Of a stretch of 64,000 nt of DNA, positions 25,911 to 34,691 are shown piece by piece; position 1 is the first letter of the stretch; each line of letters opens with the position of its first letter. Location: NCBI RefSeq assembly GCF_000430725.1, contig NZ_KE387205.1, positions 259,887-323,886 on the forward strand, in the 5' to 3' direction. The notes beneath the pieces are model-generated. The model saw nothing but the letters and a program-made list of their open reading frames with translations, ran no database searches and was not told the DNA's origin. This stretch comes from Azohydromonas australica DSM 1124. Lineage in GTDB: Bacteria > Pseudomonadota > Gammaproteobacteria > Burkholderiales > Burkholderiaceae_C. The position numbers and the translations under genes are program-made.

Positions 25911-26975
25911 TCAGGCCGCCTCGGCCAGGGCCTTCCACTCGGCGGGCGGCAGCTCGACGAGCCGGCCGCCCAGCGCCTCGAACTCGGTGGCGCGGTCGTA
26001 GTCCTCGATGGCCTGCGAGTAGTGCGTGACGGCGTTGACCAGGCCGTAGGCCGTGAGGTCGCCGCCCAGCACCAGGTGCCGCAGCACGCCGGTGCGCTCC
26101 TCCTCGTTGAGGGCGTAACGGTTGGCCAGCACCTCGACCGAGCGCACCGGGTCGCCCGCGAGCGGAATCGCGCGCGTGCGCTCCAGCCGGCGCGCGGCCT
26201 GCAGGAACGCCGTCTCGGACACCGCCGCCTCGACCACGTCGCGCACCTTCAGGAAGAAGGCCCGGTCGTCGGCCTGCACGGTGTCGTCGCGGAACAGCGT
26301 CATGGGCTCCTGCCCGGGGGCGATGCTGCGCCCGACGTGGGTCTTGTGCAGCGAGCCGTCGGAGACGATCAGCCCGTTGCTGCACGCCAGCCGGTACAGC
26401 AGCGGCTGCACCGACAGCGTGCCGTGGCCCACCTCGGAGTTGCTCACCACCACGCCGGCCTGCACCACGTCGCCCGGCGACACCTCGTGCCGCAGCCGCG
26501 GCGTGACGACCTTGAGGTACATGCGCGTCCCGGTCAGCTCCACCGACTCGAAGCGCGCCTGCGGCAGCTGCTGCAGCAGCGGCAGCACGCTCTCGGCGAG
26601 GTCGTGGTTGTCGAGCCGCCGGTAGCGGTCCGACAGCACGGCCCGCACCTGGCCGTCGAGGGTGCGCAGCATGCGCCGGTCCTCGTCGCGCTGCAGCCAG
26701 GCGTTGACGTTGCGGTCGAGCAGCCCGGGCTGCTCCTCGCGCATGCGCTCGAAGTACGCGTAGGGGATGCGCAGCTTCTCGGCCAGCTGGCGCCGGGCCA
26801 GGGGCGTCATGGCGTAGCGGCCGGGACCGCCATCCTCCTCGACCACCAGGCGCGTCGCGCCGGCGTCGTCAGTCTCGTGGTGCATCAGTGCCGAGGGGAC
26901 CACCATGTCCTTCTTCGACTGCTGCTGGCGCTCCAGTTCCTGCGCCAGGCTCACCAGGGTCCGTCCTGTCTTCAT
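25911..26975 (-). CDS. DUF932 domain protein
   Basis: A 354-residue cytoplasmic protein of the DUF932 family, common on conjugative elements and phages. Recognisable parts are FHEYPLA-like MTPLARRQLAEKLRIPYAYFERM, VRAVLSDRYRRLDNHDLAESVLPLL and VVVSNSEVGHGTLSVQPLLYRLACSNGLI. The ATG at 26975 has GAGGAG six bases upstream. Function in the family is unknown; SXT carries a related gene in its backbone. The 269-base gap on its upstream side holds a hairpin, CGTGCCGG/CCGGCACG, at 27120-27136 that may end primase transcription. Confidence 0.9.
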   Translation of the reverse strand: MKTGRTLVSLAQELERQQQSKKDMVVPSALMHHETDDAGATRLVVEEDGGPGRYAMTPLARRQLAEKLRIPYAYFERMREEQPGLLDRNVNAWLQRDEDRRMLRTLDGQVRAVLSDRYRRLDNHDLAESVLPLLQQLPQARFESVELTGTRMYLKVVTPRLRHEVSPGDVVQAGVVVSNSEVGHGTLSVQPLLYRLACSNGLIVSDGSLHKTHVGRSIAPGQEPMTLFRDDTVQADDRAFFLKVRDVVEAAVSETAFLQAARRLERTRAIPLAGDPVRSVEVLANRYALNEEERTGVLRHLVLGGDLTAYGLVNAVTHYSQAIEDYDRATEFEALGGRLVELPPAEWKALAEAA

Positions 26976-27244
26976 CTCGTGCTCCTCACGGAAGTGAGCG
27001 GGGCCGCCACGCCCCGGACGGGACGCGCGGCCCCGCCGGGGTGGGTGAACGGGCCGGAGCGGTGTCCGGCCCAGGGGGCGCGCGAGGGGGCTCGCGCGCC
27101 GACTGCGGGGCTGTCTTCGCCGTGCCGGACCGGCACGGCCTGGTGCGACAGCGACCAGGGGGAAGGCGTTGGCACCGCCGGGCCGCGGCACGGCCGGCGG
27201 CGTCGCGCCGCGCAAGTCCGTGCCGGGCCGGGGTGCCATGGCCT

Positions 27245-28255
27245 TCAGGCCGCCTTCAGCGCGCGCTCACGGGCCTGCGCCTGCCACACGTCGGCCCAGT
27301 CCTGGCCGGGCGTGCGGGGCACCATCACCTGGACGTCGAGCGCGGTGGCCGTGCCGGCCTCGCGCACGAGGCGCCGCGCCAGCGCGTAGGCGCTGGCCTG
27401 GCCCTCGAAGCCGCCGTCGGCGTCGTTGTCGGCCCAGATGTCGAGGCGCCGCACGCCCTGCGGCAGCCACAGCCGCTCCAGGTTGCCCGCGGCCAGGGCC
27501 GCCCACACGGGGCGGCCGGTGGCCAGGTGCACCGCCAGCGCGGTTTCGATGCCCTCGGCGACGGCGAGCTCGTCGGTTGCCGGGTACAGGTGCACCGCCG
27601 CGCCCTGGATGCCGGGGCACAGGACCTTGCGCGGCTCGGGCACCGGCGCCTTGGCGCCGTCCAGCACCCAGGTGCGGTGCAGGCTGACGACCTGCCCGTC
27701 GGGCCGCTGGATGCGGGCCAGCAGCGCGGGGTAGGTGCCGAGCAGCCGGGGCCGGCTGTCGTGGCCGGGCTCGTAGTAGCCCAGCGCCGGGTGGCAGCGC
27801 AGCGTGGCCGGCGGCGACGCCAGCTCCAGGCCTCGGGCGCGCAGGTAGCGGTCCGCGGGGTCGCCCGGCTGCAGCGGCCGGGCCCCGTCCCACAGGCGCT
27901 GCATCAGCCGCCGCATGCGCTCGGGCGAGGGCGCGGCGGCGTCCCGGGGCGGTGCCATGCCGCCGGTGCCGACGCAGGCCTCAACCCGGCGCAGCACGGA
28001 CGCGAAGTCCTCGTGCAGCACGGCCTGCAGCAGCTTGAAGCCGCCGCCGGGGCCGCAGTGGCGGCAGTAGTAGTTGCCCTGGCCGAACTTGTCGGTGTAC
28101 TGGAAGCGGTCGGTGCCGCCGCACAGCGGGCAGGGCCCGTTGCGCCGCTGCAGGATGCGCTCCTCGACGCCGAGGCTGCGCAGGATCTCCGTCCAGCGGC
28201 CGAGCGCCCGCTGCTTGACCCGCTCGATGCGGGACTCGTCCATCCGTTCAGCCAT
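27245..28255 (-). CDS. Zinc-ribbon/Toprim primase-like protein
   Basis: A 336-residue protein with an N-terminal P4-type primase zinc ribbon (Cys42, Cys45 in CPLCGG; Cys64, Cys67 in CRHC) spaced by DRFQYTDKFGQGNYY. A middle region and a Toprim domain follow, with ELAVAEGIETALAVHLATG and DIWADNDADGGFEGQ as its Glu and Asp-x-Asp metal motifs. There is no helicase domain, unlike phage P4 alpha. It could prime the transferred strand in the recipient or support ICE replication. The ATG is at 28255. Confidence 0.9.
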   Translation of the reverse strand: MAERMDESRIERVKQRALGRWTEILRSLGVEERILQRRNGPCPLCGGTDRFQYTDKFGQGNYYCRHCGPGGGFKLLQAVLHEDFASVLRRVEACVGTGGMAPPRDAAAPSPERMRRLMQRLWDGARPLQPGDPADRYLRARGLELASPPATLRCHPALGYYEPGHDSRPRLLGTYPALLARIQRPDGQVVSLHRTWVLDGAKAPVPEPRKVLCPGIQGAAVHLYPATDELAVAEGIETALAVHLATGRPVWAALAAGNLERLWLPQGVRRLDIWADNDADGGFEGQASAYALARRLVREAGTATALDVQVMVPRTPGQDWADVWQAQARERALKAA

Positions 28256-28334
28256 GGCGGCCTCCCGGGTGCGGTGTCCCGGCAGCAGGCGCGCGCGCAG
28301 CGCGCCGGGCCGGGCGGTTCGGGAAGTGGTTCAT
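28248..28334 (-). CDS. Possible 28-residue leader peptide before the primase gene
   Basis: A short frame (MNHFPNRPARRAARAPAAG...) with GGAGACGAAACG before the ATG at 28334. Its stop overlaps the primase start (ATGGCTGA). The arrangement could couple primase translation to a leader. The peptide is Arg/Pro/Ala-rich, and such composition is also what random frames give at this GC content, so support is weak. Confidence 0.25.
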   Translation of the reverse strand: MNHFPNRPARRAARAPAAGTPHPGGRHG

Positions 28335-28532
28335 CGTTTCGTCTCCATGTGACGCCGCACGGGACCGGAACACCGGGCCGCGCGGGCGGGTGAGGGACGG
28401 CGGCACGGGCACCGCGGGCCGCGGGGCGTACGTGCCGCTCCGGCGTGCCGGCGGCCTGCGGGCAGGCCTCGGCACGCCACGCGGGCGCGGCCGGGACAGG
28501 GTGGTTGCCATGTCATCGGCCAGGCCCGCTGC

Positions 28533-30134
28533 TCAGGCCACCAGCTCGACGCGGTGGCTGCCGTGGTCGGTGCCCACGGTCACGAGGAAGCGCCGGCCGT
28601 GCAGCGCCGGGAAGCGCTCGGGCCGGAGCTCGCGCAGCAGCGACCCGAGGGCAGCCCCCGGATCGGCGCAGCGCAGCCGGCCGATCAGGTCGGCCAGTGC
28701 CTGGCGGTCGGCGTCGAGGTCGTCCTCCAGGAAGCACCCGTGCTCGTCGGTGAAGTCACGGACCTGGCGCACCGGTTCGCCCGAGGCCTCGCCGTCGGGG
28801 ATGTAGAGCGTGTTCCCGTGGAGCACGCCTTCCCCGGCGATCTCCGCCGTCTCGTCGCCGACCGTCACCTGGACGGTCGAGCACAGCACGACCTCGGCCC
28901 GGGCCTGGCGGCCGTCGAGCCATGAGCGCGCGTGCACGCCGTCAGGCCGGACCCGCGCCTGCTGCAGCCCCGGGAAGCGGACATGGGCGAACGCCCAGTG
29001 CCCGTGGTGCAGGGCCAGCACGTCGAGCACGAGGAAGCCCCGGGCGCGCGCCAGCATCCAGCAGGCGGCGGTGTCGTCGTCCAGGTCGTCGAGCACCACC
29101 AGCGTGGCACGTCCGCCCTGGATGGCGTCGCGTGTCGGCACGACGTCCACGGGGTGCAGGCAGTCGCGATCGCCACAGCCGTCCCGGCTGGGATAGCTGC
29201 CGATCCCGGCCACCGCCGCGGCTGGCAGCACGTCCACGTCGTTCAGCAGGTCCAGGTGTCCCCAGGCCCGCATGGCGGCGTGGTACGTCGTGACGAACTC
29301 GGCGGCTGGCAGCCGCGCCTTGGCCTGCTCCAGCACGGCGCGCCAGGCCGCGCCGAGCGTGGCGTCGATCCGGCGCCGCTGCTCGTCCTCGTCGACCAGC
29401 TTGTCGCGGTCCGGCAGGCGGGCCGTGAACTGGCGCGAATCCAGGTGCAGGACGTTGACGCGGCCCGGCCGCGGGTCGAACGGCCGCAGCACCCACAGGC
29501 CCTGCAGGAACACGGCCGTGTCCGGGCTGGACCGGCCGTCGCGTGTCCCGCACAGCCAGAGCCCGCCGATCGGGGTGGGTGCCAGCGCCAGGCGGTCTGG
29601 TGCCCAGGGACGCTCCAGCAGGCGGCCGTTGAAGGCGACCGTCACCGGAAAGCCCGCGCACAGCAGGCCGATGCGCCCGGCCAGGTCGGGCAGCTCCACG
29701 CCGTGCAGCTCGACGGTGGTGCCGCGGCCGGCGCGGGACGCCGGCGTGCGGTCCTCGACCACGTCGACGGGCTGGCGCTCCAGCGCCGCGCGCGTGTCGA
29801 AGTCGATCCGCCGTCCCCGGGACGTGACCACGCAGCGCGCGGCCGCGTACAGGCAGCGGGAGAAGCCGATCCCGAAGGGGCTCTCCTCCTGCCGCGTGGG
29901 CTCGTCCCAGCCCGACTCGTTGAACGTCAGCAGCTTCTGGAAATCCTCGATCCCGCAACCGTCGTCGGACACGCGCAGCCGGCCCGACATCTCGTCGAAG
30001 TCGATGTCGATGCGCGTGGCGCCGGCGCGGCGGGCGTTCTGCAACAGCTCGGTGACGAGCGTGTACCTGTCGGTGAAGGCATGGCGCTGGTTGCGCAGCG
30101 TGCCTTCCTCGCTGACCCGGACCTGTATCTGCAT
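28533..30134 (-). CDS. GHKL-fold ATPase of the ICE backbone
   Basis: A 533-residue protein with an N-terminal Hsp90/GyrB/MutL-type ATP-binding domain: N-box LVTELLQNARRAGA (Glu29, Asn33), G1 box SDDGCGIED (57-64) and G2-like PFGIGFSRCLYAA. The C-terminal half is not recognisable. The preferred start is ATG 30134 (MQIQVRV), with GGAGA at good spacing; ATG at 30146 is possible. It has no kinase or topoisomerase partner domain. It differs from the MORC-like ATPase at 40.8 kb and belongs to the conserved backbone, function unknown. Confidence 0.88.
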   Translation of the reverse strand: MQIQVRVSEEGTLRNQRHAFTDRYTLVTELLQNARRAGATRIDIDFDEMSGRLRVSDDGCGIEDFQKLLTFNESGWDEPTRQEESPFGIGFSRCLYAAARCVVTSRGRRIDFDTRAALERQPVDVVEDRTPASRAGRGTTVELHGVELPDLAGRIGLLCAGFPVTVAFNGRLLERPWAPDRLALAPTPIGGLWLCGTRDGRSSPDTAVFLQGLWVLRPFDPRPGRVNVLHLDSRQFTARLPDRDKLVDEDEQRRRIDATLGAAWRAVLEQAKARLPAAEFVTTYHAAMRAWGHLDLLNDVDVLPAAAVAGIGSYPSRDGCGDRDCLHPVDVVPTRDAIQGGRATLVVLDDLDDDTAACWMLARARGFLVLDVLALHHGHWAFAHVRFPGLQQARVRPDGVHARSWLDGRQARAEVVLCSTVQVTVGDETAEIAGEGVLHGNTLYIPDGEASGEPVRQVRDFTDEHGCFLEDDLDADRQALADLIGRLRCADPGAALGSLLRELRPERFPALHGRRFLVTVGTDHGSHRVELVA

Positions 30135-30196
30135 GATGGTCTCCATGGAAGGCCGGCAGCCCCTCGCGGGGGCCGCCGGCGGTGGCTCGGGCCGGC

Positions 30197-30508
30197 TCAG
30201 CCGGGCCGCGGGACGCAGGCGCCCCGGGCCGTGAACAGCTGGCCGGCGTGCAGGGCCTCGAGCACGGGGTGGTCGAGGAACTCGTCGAGGGGGAGGTGCC
30301 GCGCGTGCAGCACCCGCCCGCGGTCGTCGAGGCGCGCGACCTCGACGCCCACCGGCCGCCAGCGCAGCCGGTAGGCGAGGCGGTCGGCGCCCGCGATCAG
30401 GAACACGTGGCCGCGATCCCCGGCCCGCCGGGCCAGGTCCTCCAGCTCCTCGGGCGCGCACACGGGGTGCAGCGCCCGGACCGGCATGCGGTGCAGGGCC
30501 GTCCTCAT
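30197..30508 (-). CDS. Small hypothetical protein, 103 aa
   Basis: The ATG at 30508 is preceded by GAGGAG with five bases of spacing, giving good translational support. The product is soluble and Arg/Leu-rich, with RWRPVGVEVARLDDRGRVLHARHLPLDEFLDHPVLEAL in the second half. No domain is recognised. It lies 62 bases before the GHKL ATPase gene in the same direction, so they probably share a transcript. Confidence 0.6.
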   Translation of the reverse strand: MRTALHRMPVRALHPVCAPEELEDLARRAGDRGHVFLIAGADRLAYRLRWRPVGVEVARLDDRGRVLHARHLPLDEFLDHPVLEALHAGQLFTARGACVPRPG

Positions 30509-30517
30509 GGCGGCTCC

Positions 30518-30637
30518 TCAGCCGTCGCGCCCGGCCGCAGCCGGGGCGACGGATCGAGGGACGGTGCCCCGCCCGGCGAGGACGGGGCGCGGGGCCGCGG
30601 TGGCGGCCCAGACGGGTGCGGGGTGGAGGTCGGGCAT
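30518..30637 (-). CDS. Possible 39-residue protein
   Basis: A short frame (MPDLHPAPVWAATAAPRP...) with AGGAAGG six bases before the ATG at 30637. It ends nine bases before the next gene and lies between two better-supported genes on the same strand. The composition is Ala/Pro/Arg-rich and no family is recognised. The ribosome site and operon position are the only support. Confidence 0.35.
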   Translation of the reverse strand: MPDLHPAPVWAATAAPRPVLAGRGTVPRSVAPAAAGRDG

Positions 30638-30700
30638 GGCGTGCCTTCCTGGGTGGCCGAGGGCCGTCCGCGCGGTGGCGGCGGCGGGCCGTTGACGGGC

Positions 30701-31261
30701 TCAGGCGAACAGGTCGCCCTGGACGGTCCGGCTGCGGACCTGCTCGTTGATCCACTGCGGGTCGCGCGCGAGCTGCACCTCGACCCAGCCGGGGTGGCGG
30801 GCGACGGCCTCGCGCACCCAGGCCGGGTAGCGCTCCAGCGTCGCGGCGAGCCAGCGCCGCACGCCATGGCGGATGCGGTCACGGATCTCCTCCACGTCCA
30901 CGGGGCCGCAGTACGGGATGGGCGACAGCGGACTGCAGCCCGCCACCCGCACGCAGCTCGCGAACGAGAACGGCCCGGCATCCTTGTCGCGCTCGGTGAA
31001 GACCCAGCGCAGGGTGTCGAGCTTGGCCTCCAGCGGCGTCCCGGGGTCGGCCAGGGCCGCGACCTCCTGGAGCAGCCGCCAGTGCAGCAGCACCACCTCC
31101 TCGTCGGACCAGGGGTCCGGCGGGGTGCCTCCACCCGGCGCCGCGCCTGCGGCGTCGTGCATGGGCACCCTGGCGTCCTCGGCGAGCGCGTCGGCAGGCG
31201 CGTTCCGGCGCAGGGGCTGCCCGCGGGCATCGCGGGCGGGCCCCGTGGCGAAGTCCTTCAT
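30701..31261 (-). CDS. Hypothetical protein, 186 aa
   Basis: The ATG at 31261 follows AGGAGGCC. The product is soluble. Its first 45 residues are disordered and Pro/Ala-rich. A globular part follows with DPWSDEEVVLLHWRLLQEVAALADPGTPLEAKLDTLRWVF, and the C-terminal half (IRDRIRHGVRRWLAATLERYPAWVREAVARHPGWVEVQLA) is helical with repeated Trp-Val. I do not recognise the family. One of the recurring 5' hairpins lies about 27-46 bases upstream of its start. Confidence 0.65.
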   Translation of the reverse strand: MKDFATGPARDARGQPLRRNAPADALAEDARVPMHDAAGAAPGGGTPPDPWSDEEVVLLHWRLLQEVAALADPGTPLEAKLDTLRWVFTERDKDAGPFSFASCVRVAGCSPLSPIPYCGPVDVEEIRDRIRHGVRRWLAATLERYPAWVREAVARHPGWVEVQLARDPQWINEQVRSRTVQGDLFA

Positions 31262-31736
31262 CGTGGCCTCCTGGGCATGCGGAGGCCGCGCGGAACTCCC
31301 CTTGGGGGACCGGGCCCCCGGGGGATGGCATCGGCCGGTCGCGGGGACCGGCGGCGACCAGCGGGTCGCTCGTGGCAGGGCTGGCTGGGCGCGGCAATGG
31401 CCGCGTGATCGGTGTGCCAGCAACCGATCGGGGAAGTGCGCTTTGGAGGGCGGGGCAGGGCCGCCTCCGAAGCGCACGCGGGTGTCGTCGGGTCCGTGCG
31501 CCGGTCGGGGACCGGCGGCGACGGGGGACCGTCTCCAGGGCTTGCCAGGGATGCAGGGCCAGCTGCTGCTTGTGGATCCAACGTAGACCCGGGCGCGGCC
31601 GCGGTCAACCGGGCGCGTGCACCGGGCAGGGGGCTGATGGCGAATGGGCCGCTCCGGAGGGGGCCTTTCGCGTGGAAACGGGATCAGGACGTGCCAGACA
31701 CTGGGCACGGAGCATCGCCATTGCCGGAGGACATCC
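31262..31736. promoter_or_regulatory. Divergent control region with a hairpin and a long inverted repeat
   Basis: A 475-base region between divergent genes. The left end has the element containing GGAACTCCCCTTGGGG (31291-31306), which is shared in part with 36622-36652. At 31436-31477 an imperfect inverted repeat pairs GTGCGCTTTGGAGGGCG with CGCCTCCGAAGCGCAC (one mismatch, one bulge) around GGGCAGGGC. Promoters for both directions are expected; no clear -35/-10 pair is visible in this GC-rich sequence. Confidence 0.5.
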
Positions 31737-32537
31737 ATGCCAGCCCAGACGCCGCCGACCATCCCCGGCTCGCGCCTCGCGATGATGGACGAGGGGCGGA
31801 TCAACGAGCGCATCCTGGCGCGCCGCGTGACCGCGGACTACCGGCGCGTCGAGGGCGCGAGCGTGAAGATGACGGCGCGCTTCCACAGCGCCGAGGCCAA
31901 GCGGCTGTTCGTGCGCATGTTCGCCACGCTGCAGCTCAACACGCACTTCATCTCCGTGATCGCCCGGACCCGGCTGGACCACGAGGAGATCGCCCGGATC
32001 GAGGCGACGCTGCGGCAGCGCATCGAGCAGGCGCTCCAGGCGCTCGACCAGGCCATCGACGGCGCCGAGTCGCTGTTCCAGGCCCATGGCATCGGGCACC
32101 CGGCCACCTACGACGCGCGGCCGCTGGAGGTCGACGTGCCCGTGCTGTCCTCCTTCGGCCGCCGCTACCTGGAACTGCTGGGCCGCCTGGACCGCGCCAT
32201 GCCGATGCTGCAGACGCTGGAGATCCACGACGTGATCAGCACGCGCGAGGTCGATGCCCAGCGCGCCGTGCTGAAGCGGCAGGTGCGCAGCATCGCGATC
32301 GCGGCGCGCGGCTACGCGGCCCTGCTGCGCCGGCGCATGAGCGCGCTGGGCTCGCGGCACGCGGGGCCGGACCGGCCGCCGCTGCCGGATGCCGCACCGG
32401 CTGCCGCCGTGGCTGCCCTTCCGGCGCCCGAGGCCGCCGACACCGATGCCGGGCCGGCCTCACTGGACGAAGGCGCCGTCGCACCCGATGCCTTGGCACC
32501 GCAGGGCGACGCCGAGGCGCTCGTGCCGACCCGCTGA
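31737..32537 (+). CDS. AcaB/DUF1845-like ICE regulatory protein
   Basis: A 266-residue protein; the ATG at 31737 has GGAGG six bases upstream. The N-terminal half has MMDEGRINERILARRVTADYRRVEGASVKMTARFHSAEAKRLFVRMFATLQLNTHF in overlapping short motifs, followed by long amphipathic helices through RAVLKRQVRSIAIAARGYAALLRRRM. The tail from about residue 205 is Ala/Pro-rich and disordered. This pattern resembles the DUF1845 family, one member of which (AcaB) activates the FlhDC-like genes of IncC plasmids. I match it by pattern only. Confidence 0.55.
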   Translation: MPAQTPPTIPGSRLAMMDEGRINERILARRVTADYRRVEGASVKMTARFHSAEAKRLFVRMFATLQLNTHFISVIARTRLDHEEIARIEATLRQRIEQALQALDQAIDGAESLFQAHGIGHPATYDARPLEVDVPVLSSFGRRYLELLGRLDRAMPMLQTLEIHDVISTREVDAQRAVLKRQVRSIAIAARGYAALLRRRMSALGSRHAGPDRPPLPDAAPAAAVAALPAPEAADTDAGPASLDEGAVAPDALAPQGDAEALVPTR

Positions 32538-32978
32538 GCCCGCTGGCGCTGTCAGGCCGGCCATGGACCGCCAGCACCGAACCATCACCGCCCGCGGCCT
32601 CGCCGCGGGCATCCGGATGCCGGGGACGCCGGCCGCCGCGGGAATGCGGCGCCGTGCCGGCACGGCCCGCCGCATCCCGCCCGGACCTCTCCCGCGGACA
32701 TGCGGGGGCGCCGCAGACGATACCTGCCCGTGACCAGGCCGCCAGCCGGCGCCGGCCACCCTGGCCGGGCCGCGGGCGGCGGAGGCGCCTTCGCGCGGCC
32801 TCCCGAAGCGGCGAGATCCGTCACGCCGCCGAGTGAAGCATCCGTGCCGCCAGTCCGGGACGCCGGCGGCACGCGGCCTCGCCTGCGTCCCCGTCGGCCA
32901 CGCCTTCCGACGACCGGGCGCGGCCAGCACAGAGCGGGTCATGGCTGCCGGCGGCTGGTGCCGCCGAGGAGCCCGATC
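32538..32978. other. Gene-free stretch upstream of alpA
   Basis: About 440 bases of very GC-rich sequence with no supported gene. A 12-bp palindrome, CGTGCCGGCACG, lies at 32653-32664 and may terminate the upstream gene. A short frame starting at 32563 has no ribosome site. The alpA promoter should lie in the right part. Confidence 0.35.
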
Positions 32979-33260
32979 ATGCGCAAGCCTTCTGCCGCCC
33001 CGGCGGCTTCTTCCACCCGTTCCCCGCGGCCCATGACGGCCGTCCCGCTGCAGCCCGTGGCCGAGTCTTCCGGGCCACGCCTGCCCGACACCGGCTTCCT
33101 GCGCCAGCACCAGGTGCTGGCCTTCGTGCCGGTGTCCCGTTCCACCCTCTGGCGGCGCGTGCGGGCGCGCAGCTTCCCCGAGCCGGTCCACCTGTCGGAG
33201 CGCGTCACGGCCTGGCGCGCCGAGGACGTGCGGCGCTGGATCGCCGAGCAGGGGCGCTGA
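32979..33260 (+). CDS. alpA: AlpA-family DNA-binding regulator
   Basis: A 93-residue protein with a disordered N-terminus and an AlpA/MerR-like winged helix (about residues 40-92): FLRQHQVLAFVPVSRSTLWRRVRARSFPEPVHLSERVTAWRAEDVRRWI. The serine-rich helix-turn-helix and the RxxxWRxxDVxxW end are diagnostic. AlpA proteins act as activators or excisionase-like factors for integrative elements. The ATG is preceded by GAGGA. A stem-loop follows the stop. Confidence 0.92.
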   Translation: MRKPSAAPAASSTRSPRPMTAVPLQPVAESSGPRLPDTGFLRQHQVLAFVPVSRSTLWRRVRARSFPEPVHLSERVTAWRAEDVRRWIAEQGR

Positions 33261-33272
33261 ACGATCCCGGCT

Positions 33273-33301
33273 GGCCTGCCGGCGGATCACACCGGCAGGC
33301 C
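33273..33301 (+). terminator. Stem-loop after alpA
   Basis: Perfect 10-bp arms (GGCCTGCCGG and CCGGCAGGCC) around a nine-base loop begin 12 bases after the alpA stop. No T-run follows, so it may be a weak intrinsic terminator or an mRNA-stabilising hairpin. Confidence 0.6.
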
Positions 33302-33609
33302 CGTCCACCGCCGACCGCGCAGGCGCGGGAGGCGGTTTGTCCTGACCGGGTCATCACGCAGTGGAAATATTTCGTAGCATGTTTTCCTGATGTCACTGGC
33401 ACGTTACCTAGTCCCGGATTGACGAGCAGGCGGGCAACGGTCGACCGGCACGGGCGGTGCGGCCTGGACATCGCGACAGAGTTCCAGCCGCAGGACGGCC
33501 CTCGTCCACCGCATCCCGGGGCGAGGGCCGGCAGCAGTTGCCGGATCGACCCGGCGCCATAGGTGCCGGGCCGGAGGGTGCAGGCGTTCCACAGGCCACG
33601 AGGTACGGC
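33302..33609. other. AT-richer leader of the recombinase-like gene
   Basis: About 300 bases without a gene. Bases 33358-33412 are distinctly AT-rich (GGAAATATTTCGTAGC, then GTTTTCC) in an otherwise GC-rich region and probably hold the promoter of the following gene. GGAAA and TTTCC flank this patch as a short inverted repeat. Confidence 0.4.
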
Positions 33610-34548
33610 ATGGTTGACGAGGAAACGGAAGGCGGTCCGGACACGGCGGCACAGTCCGTCGCGATGCTGCGCCGGGTGCTGACCGGCAGCACGTACGCGG
33701 CCGTGGCCGCCGAGTTCGGGGTCACGCGCACGGCCGTCGAGCGGCGCATCAAGGCCCTGGCCGGCCGCCTCAGCCGGGAGGTGGGGATCGAGGGCCTGAG
33801 CGAGGGCGGCACCGCGTTCGTGGGACGGCTGCGCGAGCACCGGGACGCGATCCTGCAGGCCCTGGAGCGCTTCGAGCCCGCGCCGGCGCCCGCGGCGCGC
33901 GCCAGCCGGGTGGTGTCCCCCGAGGAGATGGATCTGGCCATCAAGCGCATCCGCGGCCGCAGCGCGCAGGCCGCGCGCGACGTGGCCCTGTTCTACCTGC
34001 TGTTCGCGACCGGCGCCAAGCCGCTGGAGATCGCGCGGCTCCGGGTGAAGGACTACGTGGATGAGCAGGGCGAGGTTCGCGTCGAGTCCGTCCTGCCCGC
34101 CAGCGCCGCCAACAACGGCCGGCCGCGGCCGCTGTACTTCGCCAGCCGCAGGCTCGTCGAGGCGCTCGACCTGTACTTGGCGCAGCGGCTGGAGCGCCGC
34201 CATGGCATCGGGGAGTCGCAGGCTTGGCGCGGCCTGGACCCGGAAAGCCCGCTGTTCCTGACGCCGTCGGGGATGGGTTTCCGGATCATCTACCACGGCG
34301 AGAAGGGCCAGCACCGCTACCTCTGCCGCGCCATCCTGGAGGCCTACCGCAAGCTCTTCCGCTACTCGGAGCTCGAGGGCGTGACCGCGCTGTCCGTCCG
34401 CCACACTGTGGCGACCCGCCTGTACGAGCGCGGTGCCGACGAGGAGCAGGTGGGGCTGATCCTGGGCATCAGCGAGCGCAGCGCCGTGCGCGAGATGTTC
34501 CCGAGGGAACGACCGACCCTGGCCGTCCTCATGCAGGACCTCGTCTGA
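33610..34548 (+). CDS. Tyrosine-recombinase-fold protein with catalytic residues lost
   Basis: A 312-residue protein; ATG 33610 has GAGG at good spacing. The N-terminus carries a helix-turn-helix (residues 28-54, TYAAVAAEFGVTRTAVERRI). The C-terminal half aligns with the XerC/D core. In XerD-like alignment, Lys137 (TGAKPLEIARL) replaces the first Arg, Leu261 replaces the His of HxxR, Arg264 is kept, Ile287 (LGI) replaces the second His, and Phe297 (REMFPRE) replaces the nucleophilic Tyr. It is unlikely to cut DNA and is better read as a DNA-binding or architectural protein, perhaps regulating excision with AlpA. The frame is otherwise intact. Confidence 0.8.
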   Translation: MVDEETEGGPDTAAQSVAMLRRVLTGSTYAAVAAEFGVTRTAVERRIKALAGRLSREVGIEGLSEGGTAFVGRLREHRDAILQALERFEPAPAPAARASRVVSPEEMDLAIKRIRGRSAQAARDVALFYLLFATGAKPLEIARLRVKDYVDEQGEVRVESVLPASAANNGRPRPLYFASRRLVEALDLYLAQRLERRHGIGESQAWRGLDPESPLFLTPSGMGFRIIYHGEKGQHRYLCRAILEAYRKLFRYSELEGVTALSVRHTVATRLYERGADEEQVGLILGISERSAVREMFPRERPTLAVLMQDLV

Positions 34549-34691
34549 GCGGGGCTGCCGGACCCGGCGCCCGGCGCGGCGGGACCGGCAGGCCGGGCGC
34601 GGCCCCGGTGGCGCAGTCGCCGTCGCCGAGGCCGGCTCCCGCGCGAGGCCGGTGGCAGGCGCGGGGCAGGGAACCGCGCTGGCGCAGGCGG

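Noticed and set aside
33610..34548. Taking the recombinase-like protein as the active ICE integrase
   Set aside because: Four catalytic positions, including the nucleophilic Tyr, are replaced, so it cannot be assumed to recombine DNA.
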